Positions 25,007-34,884 of a stretch of DNA of 56,989 nt are shown piece after piece (the first letter of the stretch is position 1; each line of letters starts with the position of its first letter). The notes beneath the pieces were generated by a model. That model had not been told where the DNA came from, searched no databases, and saw only the letters and a program-made list of their open reading frames with translations. Source of the DNA: Anoxybacillus mongoliensis. Its GTDB lineage: Bacteria; Bacillota; Bacilli; Bacillales; Anoxybacillaceae. The translations under genes were made by a program, and so were the position numbers. The stretch lies in the NCBI RefSeq assembly GCF_014201515.1, contig NZ_JACHEQ010000015.1, positions 1-56,989 of the forward strand. Direction: 5' to 3'.

Positions 25007-25768
25007 ATGGAATATACGGTGCAACAACTAGCGAAATTGGCGGGGGTGACGAGCCGGACGCTACGATATTATGATGAAATCGGTCTTTTAAAACCGGCGA
25101 GAGTGAATGCATCGGGTTATCGTATATACGGACCGAAAGAGGTAGACCAGCTCCAGCAAATTTTGTTTTATCGCGAGCTCGGGGTTGATTTAGAAACGAT
25201 TAAGCAAATCATCACCTCCCCGTCATTTGACGACGTACAGGCGTTGAGGCAGCATCGCGAAAAACTCTTGGCAGAACGGAGGCGGTTAGAGGCGCTAATC
25301 GCCAATGTCGAAAAAACAATACTAGCGAAAGAAGGGAGAATTATGATGAGCGACAAAGAAAAGTTTGAGGCGTTTAAACAGCAGCTTATTGACGAAAATG
25401 AACGAAAATATGGCAAAGAAATTCGGGAAAAGTATGGCGATGAGCAAGTGAACAAATCAAACGAAAAAGTAAAAAATATGACGCAAGCACAATACGAAGA
25501 AGCGACAAAGCTCGGCGAAGAAGTATTGCGCGTATTGCATGAAGCGTTTTTGACGGGCGACCCAGCAGGAGAGCTTGCGCAAAAAGCAGCGGACTTGCAT
25601 CGTCAATGGTTAGGATATTTTTGGGATCATTACTCAAAAGAAGCGCATGCGGGATTGGCGCAAATGTATGTCGACGACGAGCGGTTTAAAGCATACTACG
25701 ACCAAAAACAATCGGGAATGGCGGAATTCCTTCGTGATGCGATTTTCATTTATACAGGAAAAAAGTAG
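25007..25768 (+). CDS. MerR-family transcriptional activator with TipAS domain
   Basis: This 253-aa regulator has an N-terminal MerR helix-turn-helix (MEYTVQQLAKLAGVTSRTLRYYDEIGLL, residues 1-28), the wing and a dimerisation coiled coil (about 75-110). A C-terminal TipAS-type all-helical ligand domain follows (about 125-253, FEAFKQQLIDENERKYGKEIREKYG). The overall layout resembles B. subtilis Mta and Streptomyces TipAL, which bind diverse hydrophobic drugs or peptides and activate multidrug efflux. No efflux gene is adjacent, so its targets lie elsewhere apart from its own promoter. The ATG at 25007 has GGAGG upstream; ATG 24950 lies within the promoter. Confidence 0.88.
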   Translation: MEYTVQQLAKLAGVTSRTLRYYDEIGLLKPARVNASGYRIYGPKEVDQLQQILFYRELGVDLETIKQIITSPSFDDVQALRQHREKLLAERRRLEALIANVEKTILAKEGRIMMSDKEKFEAFKQQLIDENERKYGKEIREKYGDEQVNKSNEKVKNMTQAQYEEATKLGEEVLRVLHEAFLTGDPAGELAQKAADLHRQWLGYFWDHYSKEAHAGLAQMYVDDERFKAYYDQKQSGMAEFLRDAIFIYTGKK

Positions 25769-25826
25769 GCAGGCATTGGCCTGTCTTTTTACATTGTAAA
25801 AGTTTGAAAAAAGATGTATATTTAAA

Positions 25827-25841
25827 TGAGAATGATAATCA
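25827..25841 (+). promoter_or_regulatory. Fur box
   Basis: TGAGAATGATAATCA fits the 7-1-7 Fur consensus TGATAAT-N-ATTATCA with two mismatches. It is centred about 25 bp before the start of the reductase gene, so repression when iron is plentiful is expected. Confidence 0.75.
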
Positions 25842-25860
25842 AATTTAAAAGGTGATACCG

Positions 25861-26904
25861 ATGGAACAACTATACGATGTGACGATTATTGGAGGCGGTC
25901 CGGCGGGGCTGTACGCGACGTTTTATAGTGGATTGCGGGAAATGAAGACAAAACTGATTGAATATCAACCACAATTAGGTGGGAAATTGCATGTGTATCC
26001 AGAAAAAATGATTTGGGATGTTGGTGGGCATGCCCCGATTACAGGAGAGAAATTACGCGAGCAACTTGTTAAACAAGCGCTTACCTTTCATCCAACCGTT
26101 GTATTAAATGAAAAAGTTGAAACGATTCAGCGAAGAGAAGACGGCATATTCATTTTACATACATCATCTGGTCAACGACATATATCGAAAACGGTCATTA
26201 TTGCAGTAGGAAGCGGTATATTAAAACCGCAAAAGCTTCAAATTGAAGGAGCCGAAAAGTTTGAGATTACAAATTTACACTATACGGTGAAATCGTTAAA
26301 ACAGTTTAAAGGGAAAACGGTGATCATTTCAGGTGGGGGAAATACAGCGATTGATTGGGCAAATGAGCTCGTATCAATTGCGAAAAAAGTATATGTTACT
26401 TATCGCAATGAATCGTTAAAAGGACATGAGGCGCCAGTGACGCAATTATTAAATAGTTCAGCCACCTGCTTTTTCCATACGACTATTACAAAGTTGATCG
26501 CTAGTTGCAATCATGAAACGATTGAGCGAGTAGTGCTGACAAATCATGAGACGGGCGATGTGTTGGAACTCGATGTAGATGATGTCATTATTAGCCATGG
26601 GTATGAACGAGATGCTTCATTGCTTGCCAATAGTGAACTACCCATTCAAATGGTTGATGAATATTATATTGCGACAAATGCAAAAGGAGAATGTTCTGTT
26701 CCGGGGTTATATGCAGCTGGCGATATTTCAAAATATGATGGAAAGTTATATTTACTTACAGGTGCCTTCCAAGACGCAGCGAATGCGGTAAATAGTGCGA
26801 AACGTTTCATTGAGCCCACTGCCGATCCGTATGCGATGGTATCTTCACATCACGAAGCGTTTAAGGAGCGAAATCGAGAGTTAGTGAAACAAATGTTGAA
26901 ATGA
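25861..26904 (+). CDS. Ferredoxin/flavodoxin-NADP+ reductase, thioredoxin-reductase type
   Basis: This 347-aa flavoprotein has an N-terminal FAD dinucleotide motif (IIGGGPAGLYATFYSG, about residues 9-24) and a second, NADPH motif (IISGGGNTAIDWANE, about 155-170). No CxxC redox pair is seen, so it is not thioredoxin reductase but resembles Bacillus YumC/YcgT ferredoxin-NADP reductases. The C-terminal AAGDISKYDGKLYLLTGAFQDA block binds FAD. The Fur box makes the YcgT-like, iron-starvation role more likely; such enzymes can supply electrons for iron reduction from siderophores or haem. Start 25861 is chosen with AAAAGGTGAT upstream. Confidence 0.88.
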   Translation: MEQLYDVTIIGGGPAGLYATFYSGLREMKTKLIEYQPQLGGKLHVYPEKMIWDVGGHAPITGEKLREQLVKQALTFHPTVVLNEKVETIQRREDGIFILHTSSGQRHISKTVIIAVGSGILKPQKLQIEGAEKFEITNLHYTVKSLKQFKGKTVIISGGGNTAIDWANELVSIAKKVYVTYRNESLKGHEAPVTQLLNSSATCFFHTTITKLIASCNHETIERVVLTNHETGDVLELDVDDVIISHGYERDASLLANSELPIQMVDEYYIATNAKGECSVPGLYAAGDISKYDGKLYLLTGAFQDAANAVNSAKRFIEPTADPYAMVSSHHEAFKERNRELVKQMLK

Positions 26905-26967
26905 TAGTAATGCATAAATTCGTTTGTTTGAACGCAAACTTTCGGTAAAACAAACGAGGTGAAAATT

Positions 26968-27672
26968 TTGCTTAAACAACGAAACATATGGATGATGGTG
27001 TTGATGTTATTTATATTGACAGCGTACAGCCCCCCACTTACTGTGACAACGAAGCAAATAAAATATACAAATGAACTGATGGAAGTCGATTTCAACATTC
27101 CGATCGTATCCGGATCGATCAACCAATCTTTCCAGCGCCAAGTCAATCGCTTATTGCGTAAGGAGTCGCTTGATTTAAAGCGTGAAGTAGAAAAGCAAGC
27201 GCGAGAAAATATGGCAATAAGCAAAAAGGAAGGATTTCCATATCGATTGCATGCAGCAGTCAGCAATTATGAAGTGACGTACAATCAACGTGGCATTTTA
27301 AGCATTCCTGTTACGTTATATAGCTATACAGGTGGGGCGCACGGCATGACTGTGAAAGTGCCAAACAATTTCGATTTCCATACAGGGAAATCGTTGCAAC
27401 TAAGCGATTTATTTAAAAAAGGAACGAACTATAAACAAGTGATCATAGATGAAGTAATTGCTCAAATAAAAAAAGAAAACGATTTGTATTTTGACAACGC
27501 CATCGCTGTTGTGCAAAAGATGCCAAATGGTCAACCTTATTATATGACGAAAGATGGTATTGTCGTCTATTACGGCCTTTATGAAATAGCCCCATACGCC
27601 GCAGGCATTCGCGAATTTCTTATTCCATTTTCAACTTTGCGACCATATATGAAAATAAAGCTAGCGCGATAA
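26968..27672 (+). CDS. Secreted RsiV/PdaC-like DUF3298 protein
   Basis: This protein of about 234 aa has an N-terminal hydrophobic signal or anchor (WMMVLMLFILTAYSPP) and DUF4163-plus-DUF3298 type domains (SYTGGAHGMTV around residue 120; LYEIAPYAAGIREFLIPFS near the C-terminus). These domains occur in the extracellular part of the lysozyme-sensing anti-sigma factor RsiV and in PdaC. Here there is neither an anti-sigma domain nor a deacetylase domain. TTG at 26968 follows GAGGTG; GTG at 26959 is an alternative. A long dyad (about 26927-26956) covers the leader. The ligand is not evident. Confidence 0.7.
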   Translation: MLKQRNIWMMVLMLFILTAYSPPLTVTTKQIKYTNELMEVDFNIPIVSGSINQSFQRQVNRLLRKESLDLKREVEKQARENMAISKKEGFPYRLHAAVSNYEVTYNQRGILSIPVTLYSYTGGAHGMTVKVPNNFDFHTGKSLQLSDLFKKGTNYKQVIIDEVIAQIKKENDLYFDNAIAVVQKMPNGQPYYMTKDGIVVYYGLYEIAPYAAGIREFLIPFSTLRPYMKIKLAR

Positions 27673-27684
27673 GAGCGCTAGCTT
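27658..27684. terminator. Bidirectional terminator
   Basis: AAGCTAGCGC and GCGCTAGCTT form a perfect 10-bp stem between two convergent genes, with AT-rich flanks on both sides. Confidence 0.75.
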
Positions 27685-27687
27685 GAT

Positions 27688-29307
27688 TTATTGGTGATAA
27701 GAGACGATTTCTTTTTTTGTTGTTTTTGTCATGGCACTCCATCCTTCGATTGCTAAGAAAATGCATAAGACGAATAGGACGAAAGAGGAGCCAGCTAATA
27801 GCCAATTTTGTGCTAAAGCGTTTTGATACATTAATACGCAAAGGGCAGCAATGGTCACGACGAGCATAAACACCATCGGAATGACAACATAAAATGATTT
27901 GGCACCAATTTTCATGAGCCATGCGGAAACAGCTAACAAAGCAAGCGCCCCTAGCATTTGGTTTGCTGCTCCGAACAACGGCCAAACGGATTGCCATGTT
28001 CCCGATAACGCAAGTGCCCCAGCACCAATGAGACCAACTGTTGTGGCAACGTGGTTATTTTTAAATGCTTTTGTCCGCTCTTCACCGAGCTCTTGAATAG
28101 CGTAACGCATTAACCGCGTTGCTGAATCTAATGTTGTTAATAAGAAAGCGGATGCTGTCAGTGCGGTAAATGTAACTGCTGTTGCTTCTGGGATGCCGAC
28201 ATGGGACATAAAATAACCAACACCAGCAGAAAATGTACCGATTGGTCCACCAAGCTCACTCATACGAGTTGTGAAGTCAGCTTGTGTTAAATATGCAACC
28301 GTTCCAACAGAGATGATGGCTAAAAAGCTTTCTAACAACATGCCACCATAGGCAATAAATTTTCCATTTTTCTCGTTATCAAGCTGTTTTGCGGTCGTTC
28401 CTGATGAAACGAGCGAATGGAAGCCGGAAATAGCACCACAAGCGATTGTAATGAACAAAATCGGAAACAAAAATCCGAGCTTTTCATGATAAAAACCTGT
28501 AAACGCTGGGAACTGAATAGTTGGCGCCGCGATAATCATACCAACAGCAGCCCCAGCAATCATACCGTATAAAAGAAATGAGTTTAAATAGTCCCGTGGT
28601 TGTAACAAAATCCATACAGGCAATACCGATGCAGCGTATGCGTAACCTAGTAAAATAAGTGACCATGTTGTTGCACTTAATGAAAGTGGATATTGAATGC
28701 CAATCCATACAGATAGAAGCATCGCAATAACTCCAAGTACGCTAGCTACAAATAAGTTCATTCGCATTTGATTAACAAAAAAGCCAAAAATAATCGCAAT
28801 GCCAAGGAATAAAACGGATGCTGTAGCCGCTTGTGGAACAGCGACAAACGTATTTGCAACTAGAATAATAAATACACCGACAACGAGCATAAGCGTTGCG
28901 ATCGAGAAAGTTAAAAACAGCACTTGTCCACGACTTCCCATATATTGTTTGATAATTGTTCCAATTGATTGTGCTTTATGACGAATGGAAGCTTGTAATG
29001 ACGTATAATCGTGAACGCCGCCAATAAAAATGCTTCCGATCATAATCCATAAAACAGCAGGAAGCCAACCAAACACAGCAGCTGTAATCGGCCCGACGAT
29101 CGGTCCGCCTCCAGCGATTGTAGCAAAATGATGTCCAAGCAAAACAGGTTTTTTTGCTGGTACGTAATCTATACCATCATACATTTCGTATGCTGGTGTT
29201 TTACGGTTGTGGTCCACTTTTAGTTGCTTTTCGAGAAAGCGTCCATACGTAAAATAGGCAATGACTAAAATGACTCCGCAAACAAGTAATAACGTTAATA
29301 AATTCAA
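27688..29307 (-). CDS. cstA: CstA-family carbon starvation transporter
   Basis: This 539-aa integral membrane protein has about 15 hydrophobic segments. The signature N-terminal sequence includes HHFATIAGGGPIVGPITAA (about residues 60-78) and IFIGGVHDYTS, and the central SGFHSLVSSGTTAKQ and TTLDSATRLMRYAIQELG motifs are present. CstA/BtsT proteins import pyruvate or peptides in nutrient-limited cells. The gene is second in a two-gene minus-strand unit, its ATG overlapping the stop of the 171-aa gene. No BtsSR-like two-component system is adjacent. Confidence 0.9.
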   Translation of the reverse strand: MNLLTLLLVCGVILVIAYFTYGRFLEKQLKVDHNRKTPAYEMYDGIDYVPAKKPVLLGHHFATIAGGGPIVGPITAAVFGWLPAVLWIMIGSIFIGGVHDYTSLQASIRHKAQSIGTIIKQYMGSRGQVLFLTFSIATLMLVVGVFIILVANTFVAVPQAATASVLFLGIAIIFGFFVNQMRMNLFVASVLGVIAMLLSVWIGIQYPLSLSATTWSLILLGYAYAASVLPVWILLQPRDYLNSFLLYGMIAGAAVGMIIAAPTIQFPAFTGFYHEKLGFLFPILFITIACGAISGFHSLVSSGTTAKQLDNEKNGKFIAYGGMLLESFLAIISVGTVAYLTQADFTTRMSELGGPIGTFSAGVGYFMSHVGIPEATAVTFTALTASAFLLTTLDSATRLMRYAIQELGEERTKAFKNNHVATTVGLIGAGALALSGTWQSVWPLFGAANQMLGALALLAVSAWLMKIGAKSFYVVIPMVFMLVVTIAALCVLMYQNALAQNWLLAGSSFVLFVLCIFLAIEGWSAMTKTTKKEIVSYHQ

Positions 29308-29819
29308 CGCGCATCCTCCTCAAATGGTTTTTCGAAAACATGTGTAAACGACCTAGCTTTTCGGTGAGTAAATAATTGTTTTGAGTCTAAAGCGATGATA
29401 GCAATATAACACTCGAGCCAACCGTGTAGTCCGAAGCGAATAAATTGTAGCTTACGAAATCGTTTCACCTCCTTTATCGCTTCATCACATGCATTTGGTG
29501 CGACAATTGCCCCAATGAAAACGGTTGACATATGGTCTTGATGGTTGGATATGTAGTTCGGCACATGATTGATAAATGTTTGAGAGAATTGGATGACGTC
29601 TTCTTTTGTCACGACACTTTCTTTTTGCCACACAAAAATGAATTGCTCATTTTCAACAGCCCAAATTTTAGACTTTTTTGTCATAAAATATTTCTCATCA
29701 CGTCGGTGATAATGCGCATAAAAAGGTAAAGACAATGTGCCGAGCTTTTCATCCCGATAAATGTTGAAATAGGGTGTAAGAATTGTTGTGAGAGTATTGA
29801 TGTATTTGTTCGTATTCAT
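29304..29819 (-). CDS. Hypothetical protein co-transcribed with cstA
   Basis: I do not recognise this 171-aa soluble protein. It has no signal peptide and no obvious cofactor motif. An aromatic, basic N-terminal half (FYAHYHRRDEKYFMTKKSK) leads to a C-terminal half with FIGAIVAPNACDEAIKEVKRFRKLQF and HGWLECYIAIIALDSKQL. Start at 29819 has AAAAGGTGG upstream. Its stop overlaps the cstA start by four bases, so the two are translationally coupled and it may regulate or assist the transporter. Confidence 0.7.
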   Translation of the reverse strand: MNTNKYINTLTTILTPYFNIYRDEKLGTLSLPFYAHYHRRDEKYFMTKKSKIWAVENEQFIFVWQKESVVTKEDVIQFSQTFINHVPNYISNHQDHMSTVFIGAIVAPNACDEAIKEVKRFRKLQFIRFGLHGWLECYIAIIALDSKQLFTHRKARSFTHVFEKPFEEDAR

Positions 29820-29983
29820 TGCAGCCACCTTTTAAAATTTTCTGAATATTATTATATTTGAATATGTAAAACATTTCAATAATTTTATTGTTTTTCCTTT
29901 AAAACTATCTAATAGAATTGCAAAAAAATATTAATTTTTTCAGAATATTGTGTTAAAATACAAACAAAAAGGAGTTTATGTGT

Positions 29984-30619
29984 ATGGTTGAAAAGCAATT
30001 AAAAGATCGCATTATTGAGACGGCGCTTACGTTGTTCGAAAAATATGGGTATCATGGAGTGACGGTTGATCGAATTGTTGCTGAATGTGGGGCATCAAAA
30101 GGAGGATTTTATCATAATTTTAAGTCGAAAGATGAATTGCTTTACCACATTCACGATGTATTTATTACGTATGTGCTAAATAAAGCGCAAGAAGCATATG
30201 TAAAATATAAGACGCCAACAAAGCGGTTATGTGCGATCATTCATTCATTTGTGAGAGTTTTTCATATATATAAACCGCACATTACAGTATTTAATCAAGA
30301 GGCGGCATATTTAAAGCCAGCATACGCTGAAAAAATTAATGCAAAGCGTGAGCAGTATAAGCAAATTATTTTTCAAGTACTTCGGGAAGGCATTGAAGCA
30401 AAGGAATTTCGCTCAGAAATATCTATCGAATTGGCGGGTTTATCAATTATTGGAATGGTGAACTGGATGTATAAATGGTACAAACCAGATGGACCGATGT
30501 CGATTGAGCAAATTGCTACTGCTTTCAATGATTTAATTTTACATTCGCTATTGACAGAGGAAGCGAAGCGAGATGAAGATATTTCATCATTTCTTTTATC
30601 GCATGTAGGCGAAGAATGA
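29984..30619 (+). CDS. TetR-family repressor of the acyl-CoA catabolic operon
   Basis: This protein of about 211 aa has an N-terminal TetR helix-turn-helix (IETALTLFEKYGYHGVTVDRIVAECGASKGGFYHNFKSKDELL, split over residues 10-53) and a C-terminal helical ligand domain. The ATG at 29984 is preferred, since GGAG lies 9 bp upstream; ATG 29978 is too close. It is encoded directly before the isovalerate/leucine catabolic operon. A palindrome that could be its operator lies between them, so an acyl-CoA ligand is a reasonable inference, by analogy with FadR/LiuR-type control. Confidence 0.88.
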   Translation: MVEKQLKDRIIETALTLFEKYGYHGVTVDRIVAECGASKGGFYHNFKSKDELLYHIHDVFITYVLNKAQEAYVKYKTPTKRLCAIIHSFVRVFHIYKPHITVFNQEAAYLKPAYAEKINAKREQYKQIIFQVLREGIEAKEFRSEISIELAGLSIIGMVNWMYKWYKPDGPMSIEQIATAFNDLILHSLLTEEAKRDEDISSFLLSHVGEE

Positions 30620-30640
30620 CGATTTTTGCAAGGTGAACAG

Positions 30641-30654
30641 ACCAACTAGTCGGT
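30641..30654 (+). promoter_or_regulatory. Candidate TetR operator
   Basis: ACCAACTAGTCGGT is a near-perfect 14-bp palindrome with central ACTAGT, between the tetR gene and the first catabolic gene. Size and position suit a TetR-family operator. A second copy was not seen in the tetR promoter. Confidence 0.6.
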
Positions 30655-30715
30655 TTGAAATAAAAACAGGCTTGTTGGTTTCATATACTTTCATTTTATA
30701 AAGGGGGAAAAGCAA

Positions 30716-31858
30716 ATGCATTTTGAATTAACGAAAGAACAACAAATGATTAAAGAAATGGTTCGTGATTTTGCGGAAAAGGAAATTGCCCCATACGCGT
30801 CGAAATGGGATGAGGAGGCGATTTTTCCAATTGAGACGTTTAAAAAAATGGGCGAGCTCGGTCTGTTTGGCATTCCGTTTCCTGAACAATATGGCGGCTC
30901 TGGTGGAGATACGATTTCGTATGCGATTGCGGTTGAAGAAATTGGTCGAGCGTGCGGTGGAACAGGGTTAAGTTATGCGGCCGCTGTATCGCTCGGTGCT
31001 AGTCCGATTTACTATTTCGGAACAGAAGAACAAAAAGAAAAATGGCTCGTGCCGATGGCGAAAGGTGAAACGTTCGGTTCGTTTGGATTGACAGAACCGA
31101 ATGCAGGATCTGATGCAGGGGGAACGCAAACGCGTGCTTTTTTAGATGGCGATGAATACGTCATTAACGGCGAAAAATGTTGGATTACAAATGCAGGCTA
31201 TGCCCGCCAAGTCATTGTAACCGCTGTCACTGGTAAAGATGAACGAGGAAAAAATATTATTTCCGCTTTTATCGTTCCAACAGATGCGCCTGGGTTTACG
31301 ATTAACTGCCATTATGACAAAATGGGCGTTCGTGCATCGAATACGTGCGAGCTTATTTTACAAGATGTGCGCGTGCCGAAAGAAAATATATTAGGCGATC
31401 CGAAAAAAGGATTTAAGCAATTTTTATATACGCTAGATGGCGGACGCATTTCTATCGCTGCATTAGCTGTCGGAATCGCGCAAGCTGCATTTGAAAAGGC
31501 GATTCAATATGCGAAGGAACGAAAGCAGTTTGGTCAACCGATCGCTAAGTTTCAAGCGATTCAATTTAAACTTGCCGACATGGCGATGCAACTTGAACTC
31601 GCGCGCAATATGGTGTACAAAGCGGCATGGTTAAAAGATCAAGGCAAGCCGTTTACAAAAGAAGCGGCGTATGCGAAATTATTTGCTTCTGAAACAGGAT
31701 TTCATATTTGTAATCAAGCGATTCAAATTCACGGTGGATACGGGTATATGAAAGAATACGGTGTCGAACGTCATCTTCGCGATATGAAGTTGATGGAAAT
31801 TGGTGAAGGGACGTCAGAAATTCAACGGCTCGTCATTGCCCGTCAATTAGGGTGCTAA
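30716..31858 (+). CDS. yngJ: Acyl-CoA dehydrogenase (isovaleryl-CoA type)
   Basis: This 380-aa FAD enzyme oxidises a short acyl-CoA to the enoyl-CoA. It has N-terminal helical, central beta (FGSFGLTEPNAGSDAGG, about residues 121-137) and C-terminal helical domains (QIHGGYGYMKEYGVERHLRDM, split at about 338-358, and the GTSEIQRLVIARQL end). First of a seven-gene operon matching B. subtilis yngJ-yngE. With the carboxylase, hydratase and lyase downstream, isovaleryl-CoA is the likely substrate in leucine breakdown. ATG follows AAAGGGGG. Confidence 0.92.
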   Translation: MHFELTKEQQMIKEMVRDFAEKEIAPYASKWDEEAIFPIETFKKMGELGLFGIPFPEQYGGSGGDTISYAIAVEEIGRACGGTGLSYAAAVSLGASPIYYFGTEEQKEKWLVPMAKGETFGSFGLTEPNAGSDAGGTQTRAFLDGDEYVINGEKCWITNAGYARQVIVTAVTGKDERGKNIISAFIVPTDAPGFTINCHYDKMGVRASNTCELILQDVRVPKENILGDPKKGFKQFLYTLDGGRISIAALAVGIAQAAFEKAIQYAKERKQFGQPIAKFQAIQFKLADMAMQLELARNMVYKAAWLKDQGKPFTKEAAYAKLFASETGFHICNQAIQIHGGYGYMKEYGVERHLRDMKLMEIGEGTSEIQRLVIARQLGC

Positions 31859-31870
31859 AGGAGGGGGCAT

Positions 31871-33511
31871 ATGCTTCATATTACAGTTGGACAATTGCTT
31901 GAGCAAAAGGCTTTGGCGCATCCCGCTCATGAGGCAGTTGTGTACGCAGACCGTCAGTTGCGCTGGTCATATCGACAATTTAACGATTATTGTCGCCTCG
32001 TTGCGAAAGGATTAATGAAACTTGGCGTTGAAGCTGGGGAACATATTGCCATTTGGGCAACGAATAAACCGGAGTGGCTGGCATGTCAGTTTGCGACAGG
32101 GAAAATGGGAGCGGTACTTGTTACGGTAAATACGAACTACCGCACAGCAGAACTCGAATATTTGTTAAAACAATCCGATGCCACAACGATTATTTTAATG
32201 GAACAATACCGCGATACCTCTTATATTGACACCATTTACGAGATTGCACCTGAGTTAGCTTATTGCGAACCCGGAAAGCTACAAGCGACACGACTTCCAC
32301 AACTAAGAAACGTTATCGTATTAGGTGAGCAACGTTATCCTGGAACATTTTCATGGAATGACCTCTTAGCCATGGCGGAAGATGTCGAAGATGCAGCACT
32401 TGATGCACGAATGAATTCCCTCGATCCACACGATGTCATCAACATGCAATATACCTCAGGAACGACAGGATTCCCAAAAGGCGTCATGCTTACACATTAC
32501 AACATTGTCAATAACGCGTATTACATTGCCGAATGTATGAAGCTAACAAAAGAAGATCGTTTATGTATTCCCGTACCTTTTTTTCATTGCTTTGGTTGCG
32601 TTCTCGGTACGCTTGCTTGCGTAACGGTTGGTGCAACGATGGTACCGCTTGAGCAATTCCATCCGAAACAAGTGCTACAAACCGTGCAAGATGAGAAATG
32701 TACAGCTCTTCATGGGGTACCAACGATGTTTATTGCTGAATTAAATGATCCAGATTTTGCGTCATATCATTTATCTTCTTTACGCACAGGCATTATGGCT
32801 GGATCGAACTGCCCGATTGAAGTGATGAAAGCAGTCATCGAAAAGATGGGGGCAACAGAAATTACGATCGCCTATGGACAAACAGAGTCTTCTCCTGTCA
32901 TTACACAAACGCGTACGGATGATCCAATTGAATTACGGGTGGAAACAGTCGGGCGCGCCCTTCCGCATGTAGAAGTGAAAATTGTCGATCCAGCAACAAA
33001 TAAAGAAGTGCCGCCTGGTGTGCAAGGAGAGTTATGTACGCGCGGATATCATGTGATGAAAGGATATTACAACAATCCTTCAGCAACACGCGAGGCCATT
33101 GACGAAGAAGGATGGTTGCATACAGGCGACTTAGCGGTAATGGATGAAAACGGTTACTGCCGTATTACAGGAAGGTTAAAAGATATGATCATTCGCGGAG
33201 GAGAAAATATTTATCCGCGCGAAATCGAAGAGTTTTTATATAAACATCCGAAAGTGCTCGATGTGCAAGTTGTCGGTGTTCCAGACGAAACGTATGGGGA
33301 AGAAGTCATGGCGTGGATCATTTTAAAAGAGGGAGAACATGCGACCGCAGAAGACATTCGTTCGTTTTGTGAAGGGTATATATCGCGCCATAAAATTCCG
33401 CGATATATCGAATTTACAACATCGTATCCGATGACGGCATCAGGAAAAATTCAAAAATTTAAATTGCGCGAATGGGCGCGCGAACGAGTAAAGCAGAAAA
33501 AGAACGTGTAA
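31871..33511 (+). CDS. yngI: AMP-dependent acyl-CoA synthetase
   Basis: This 546-aa member of the ANL superfamily activates a carboxylic acid as acyl-AMP and then acyl-CoA. The P-loop-like motif [14 protein letters not shown] (about residues 193-206), YGQTESSP (about 336-343), [12 protein letters not shown] and the C-terminal Lys region [15 protein letters not shown] are all visible. Start ATG has AAAGGAGGG upstream, 12 bp after yngJ. In this operon it may load isovalerate, another branched acid or acetoacetate; the exact acid cannot be read from sequence. Confidence 0.92.
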   Translation: MLHITVGQLLEQKALAHPAHEAVVYADRQLRWSYRQFNDYCRLVAKGLMKLGVEAGEHIAIWATNKPEWLACQFATGKMGAVLVTVNTNYRTAELEYLLKQSDATTIILMEQYRDTSYIDTIYEIAPELAYCEPGKLQATRLPQLRNVIVLGEQRYPGTFSWNDLLAMAEDVEDAALDARMNSLDPHDVINMQYTSGTTGFPKGVMLTHYNIVNNAYYIAECMKLTKEDRLCIPVPFFHCFGCVLGTLACVTVGATMVPLEQFHPKQVLQTVQDEKCTALHGVPTMFIAELNDPDFASYHLSSLRTGIMAGSNCPIEVMKAVIEKMGATEITIAYGQTESSPVITQTRTDDPIELRVETVGRALPHVEVKIVDPATNKEVPPGVQGELCTRGYHVMKGYYNNPSATREAIDEEGWLHTGDLAVMDENGYCRITGRLKDMIIRGGENIYPREIEEFLYKHPKVLDVQVVGVPDETYGEEVMAWIILKEGEHATAEDIRSFCEGYISRHKIPRYIEFTTSYPMTASGKIQKFKLREWARERVKQKKNV

Positions 33512-33522
33512 GGGGGAAGAAA

Positions 33523-34884
33523 ATGTTTTCAAAAGTACTTATCGCTAACCGAGGAGAAATTGCGTTGCGCATCATTCGCACGTGCCAAAAACTTGGCATT
33601 CAGACAGTTGCCATTTATTCGGAAGCTGATGCCGACTCGCTTCATGTAAAGCAAGCGGATGAAGCGTATGTCGTTGGAAAAGCACGCGTGAATGAGAGCT
33701 ATTTAAATATCGAAAAAATTATTTCGATCGCCAAAGAAACGAAGGCAGAAGCTATTCATCCAGGTTACGGCTTACTTTCAGAAAATGCAACGTTTGCTCG
33801 GCGATGCGAAGAAGAAGGAATCGTATTTATCGGTCCAAAACCTGATGTGATTGCGAAAATGGGAAGCAAAATTGAAGCGCGACAGACGATGGCGGAAGCC
33901 GGAGTGCCGATTGTGCCCGGCATCTCCTTTCCGCTTGCCGATGTTGATGAGGCAGCAAACGTAGCAAGCGAGATTGGCTATCCTGTTATGTTAAAAGCGT
34001 CCGCAGGCGGTGGGGGGATTGGCATGCAGCTCGTTCATGATGAAGAGCAACTGCGGAAAGCGTTTGAAGGAAATAAAAGTCGTGCAGCTTCCTTCTTTGG
34101 AGATGGGGCGATGTATGTTGAAAAATATATCGACAATCCACGCCATATTGAAATTCAACTGTTAGCTGATGCATACGGAAACTGCGTGTATTTATGGGAA
34201 AGGGAATGTTCCATCCAACGCCGCCATCAAAAAGTTGTCGAAGAAGCCCCTTCACCGTTTTTAGATGAAGAGACGCGTCGGGAAATGGGAGAAGCAGCTG
34301 TGCGAGCGGCAAAACATATCGGATATACGAACGCAGGAACGATCGAGTTTCTCGTAGATGAGCAAAAAAACTTTTATTTTTTGGAAATGAATACACGTTT
34401 GCAAGTCGAGCACCCAGTAACAGAAGAAATTACAGGCATTGATATTGTCGAACAACAACTACGCATTGCTTCAGGAGAGCCACTATCTTTTACACAAACT
34501 GAAGTGAAGCGAGAAGGACATGCGATTGAAGTGCGGATTTACGCTGAAGATCCGAATACATTTTTCCCTTCACCGGGGACGATTACCTCGTTACAACTGC
34601 CAAGAGGGAAACATATACGTCATGAAATTGCGGTGCAAAGTGGCTCGGTCGTTACCCCTTTTTACGATCCGATGATTGCCAAATGCATTGTCAAAGGGGG
34701 CGATCGGCAAATGGCCATCGCCAATATGATTACGGCTTTACATGAATACAAAGTCGAAGGAATTAAAACGAACATTCCTATGTTAATCGATGTATTGACG
34801 CATGAAGCATTTCAACAAGGGCATACGACAACAAACTTTGTGAATATGTACTTGAGCAAAAAAGGAGGTAAAACACATGCATGA
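33523..34884 (+). CDS. yngH: Biotin carboxylase subunit (MCC type)
   Basis: This 453-aa ATP-grasp biotin carboxylase starts MFSKVLIANRGEIALRII. It has the glycine-rich loop KASAGGGGIGM (about residues 163-173), the ERECSIQRRHQKVVEEAPSP segment (about 227-246) and LEMNTRLQVEHPVTE. It carboxylates biotin on the small carrier encoded next, for 3-methylcrotonyl-CoA carboxylase. I use ATG 33523 with GGGGG upstream. The longer ORF from 33472 overlaps yngI. The ORF overlaps the carrier gene by a few bases. Confidence 0.93.
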   Translation: MFSKVLIANRGEIALRIIRTCQKLGIQTVAIYSEADADSLHVKQADEAYVVGKARVNESYLNIEKIISIAKETKAEAIHPGYGLLSENATFARRCEEEGIVFIGPKPDVIAKMGSKIEARQTMAEAGVPIVPGISFPLADVDEAANVASEIGYPVMLKASAGGGGIGMQLVHDEEQLRKAFEGNKSRAASFFGDGAMYVEKYIDNPRHIEIQLLADAYGNCVYLWERECSIQRRHQKVVEEAPSPFLDEETRREMGEAAVRAAKHIGYTNAGTIEFLVDEQKNFYFLEMNTRLQVEHPVTEEITGIDIVEQQLRIASGEPLSFTQTEVKREGHAIEVRIYAEDPNTFFPSPGTITSLQLPRGKHIRHEIAVQSGSVVTPFYDPMIAKCIVKGGDRQMAIANMITALHEYKVEGIKTNIPMLIDVLTHEAFQQGHTTTNFVNMYLSKKGGKTHA

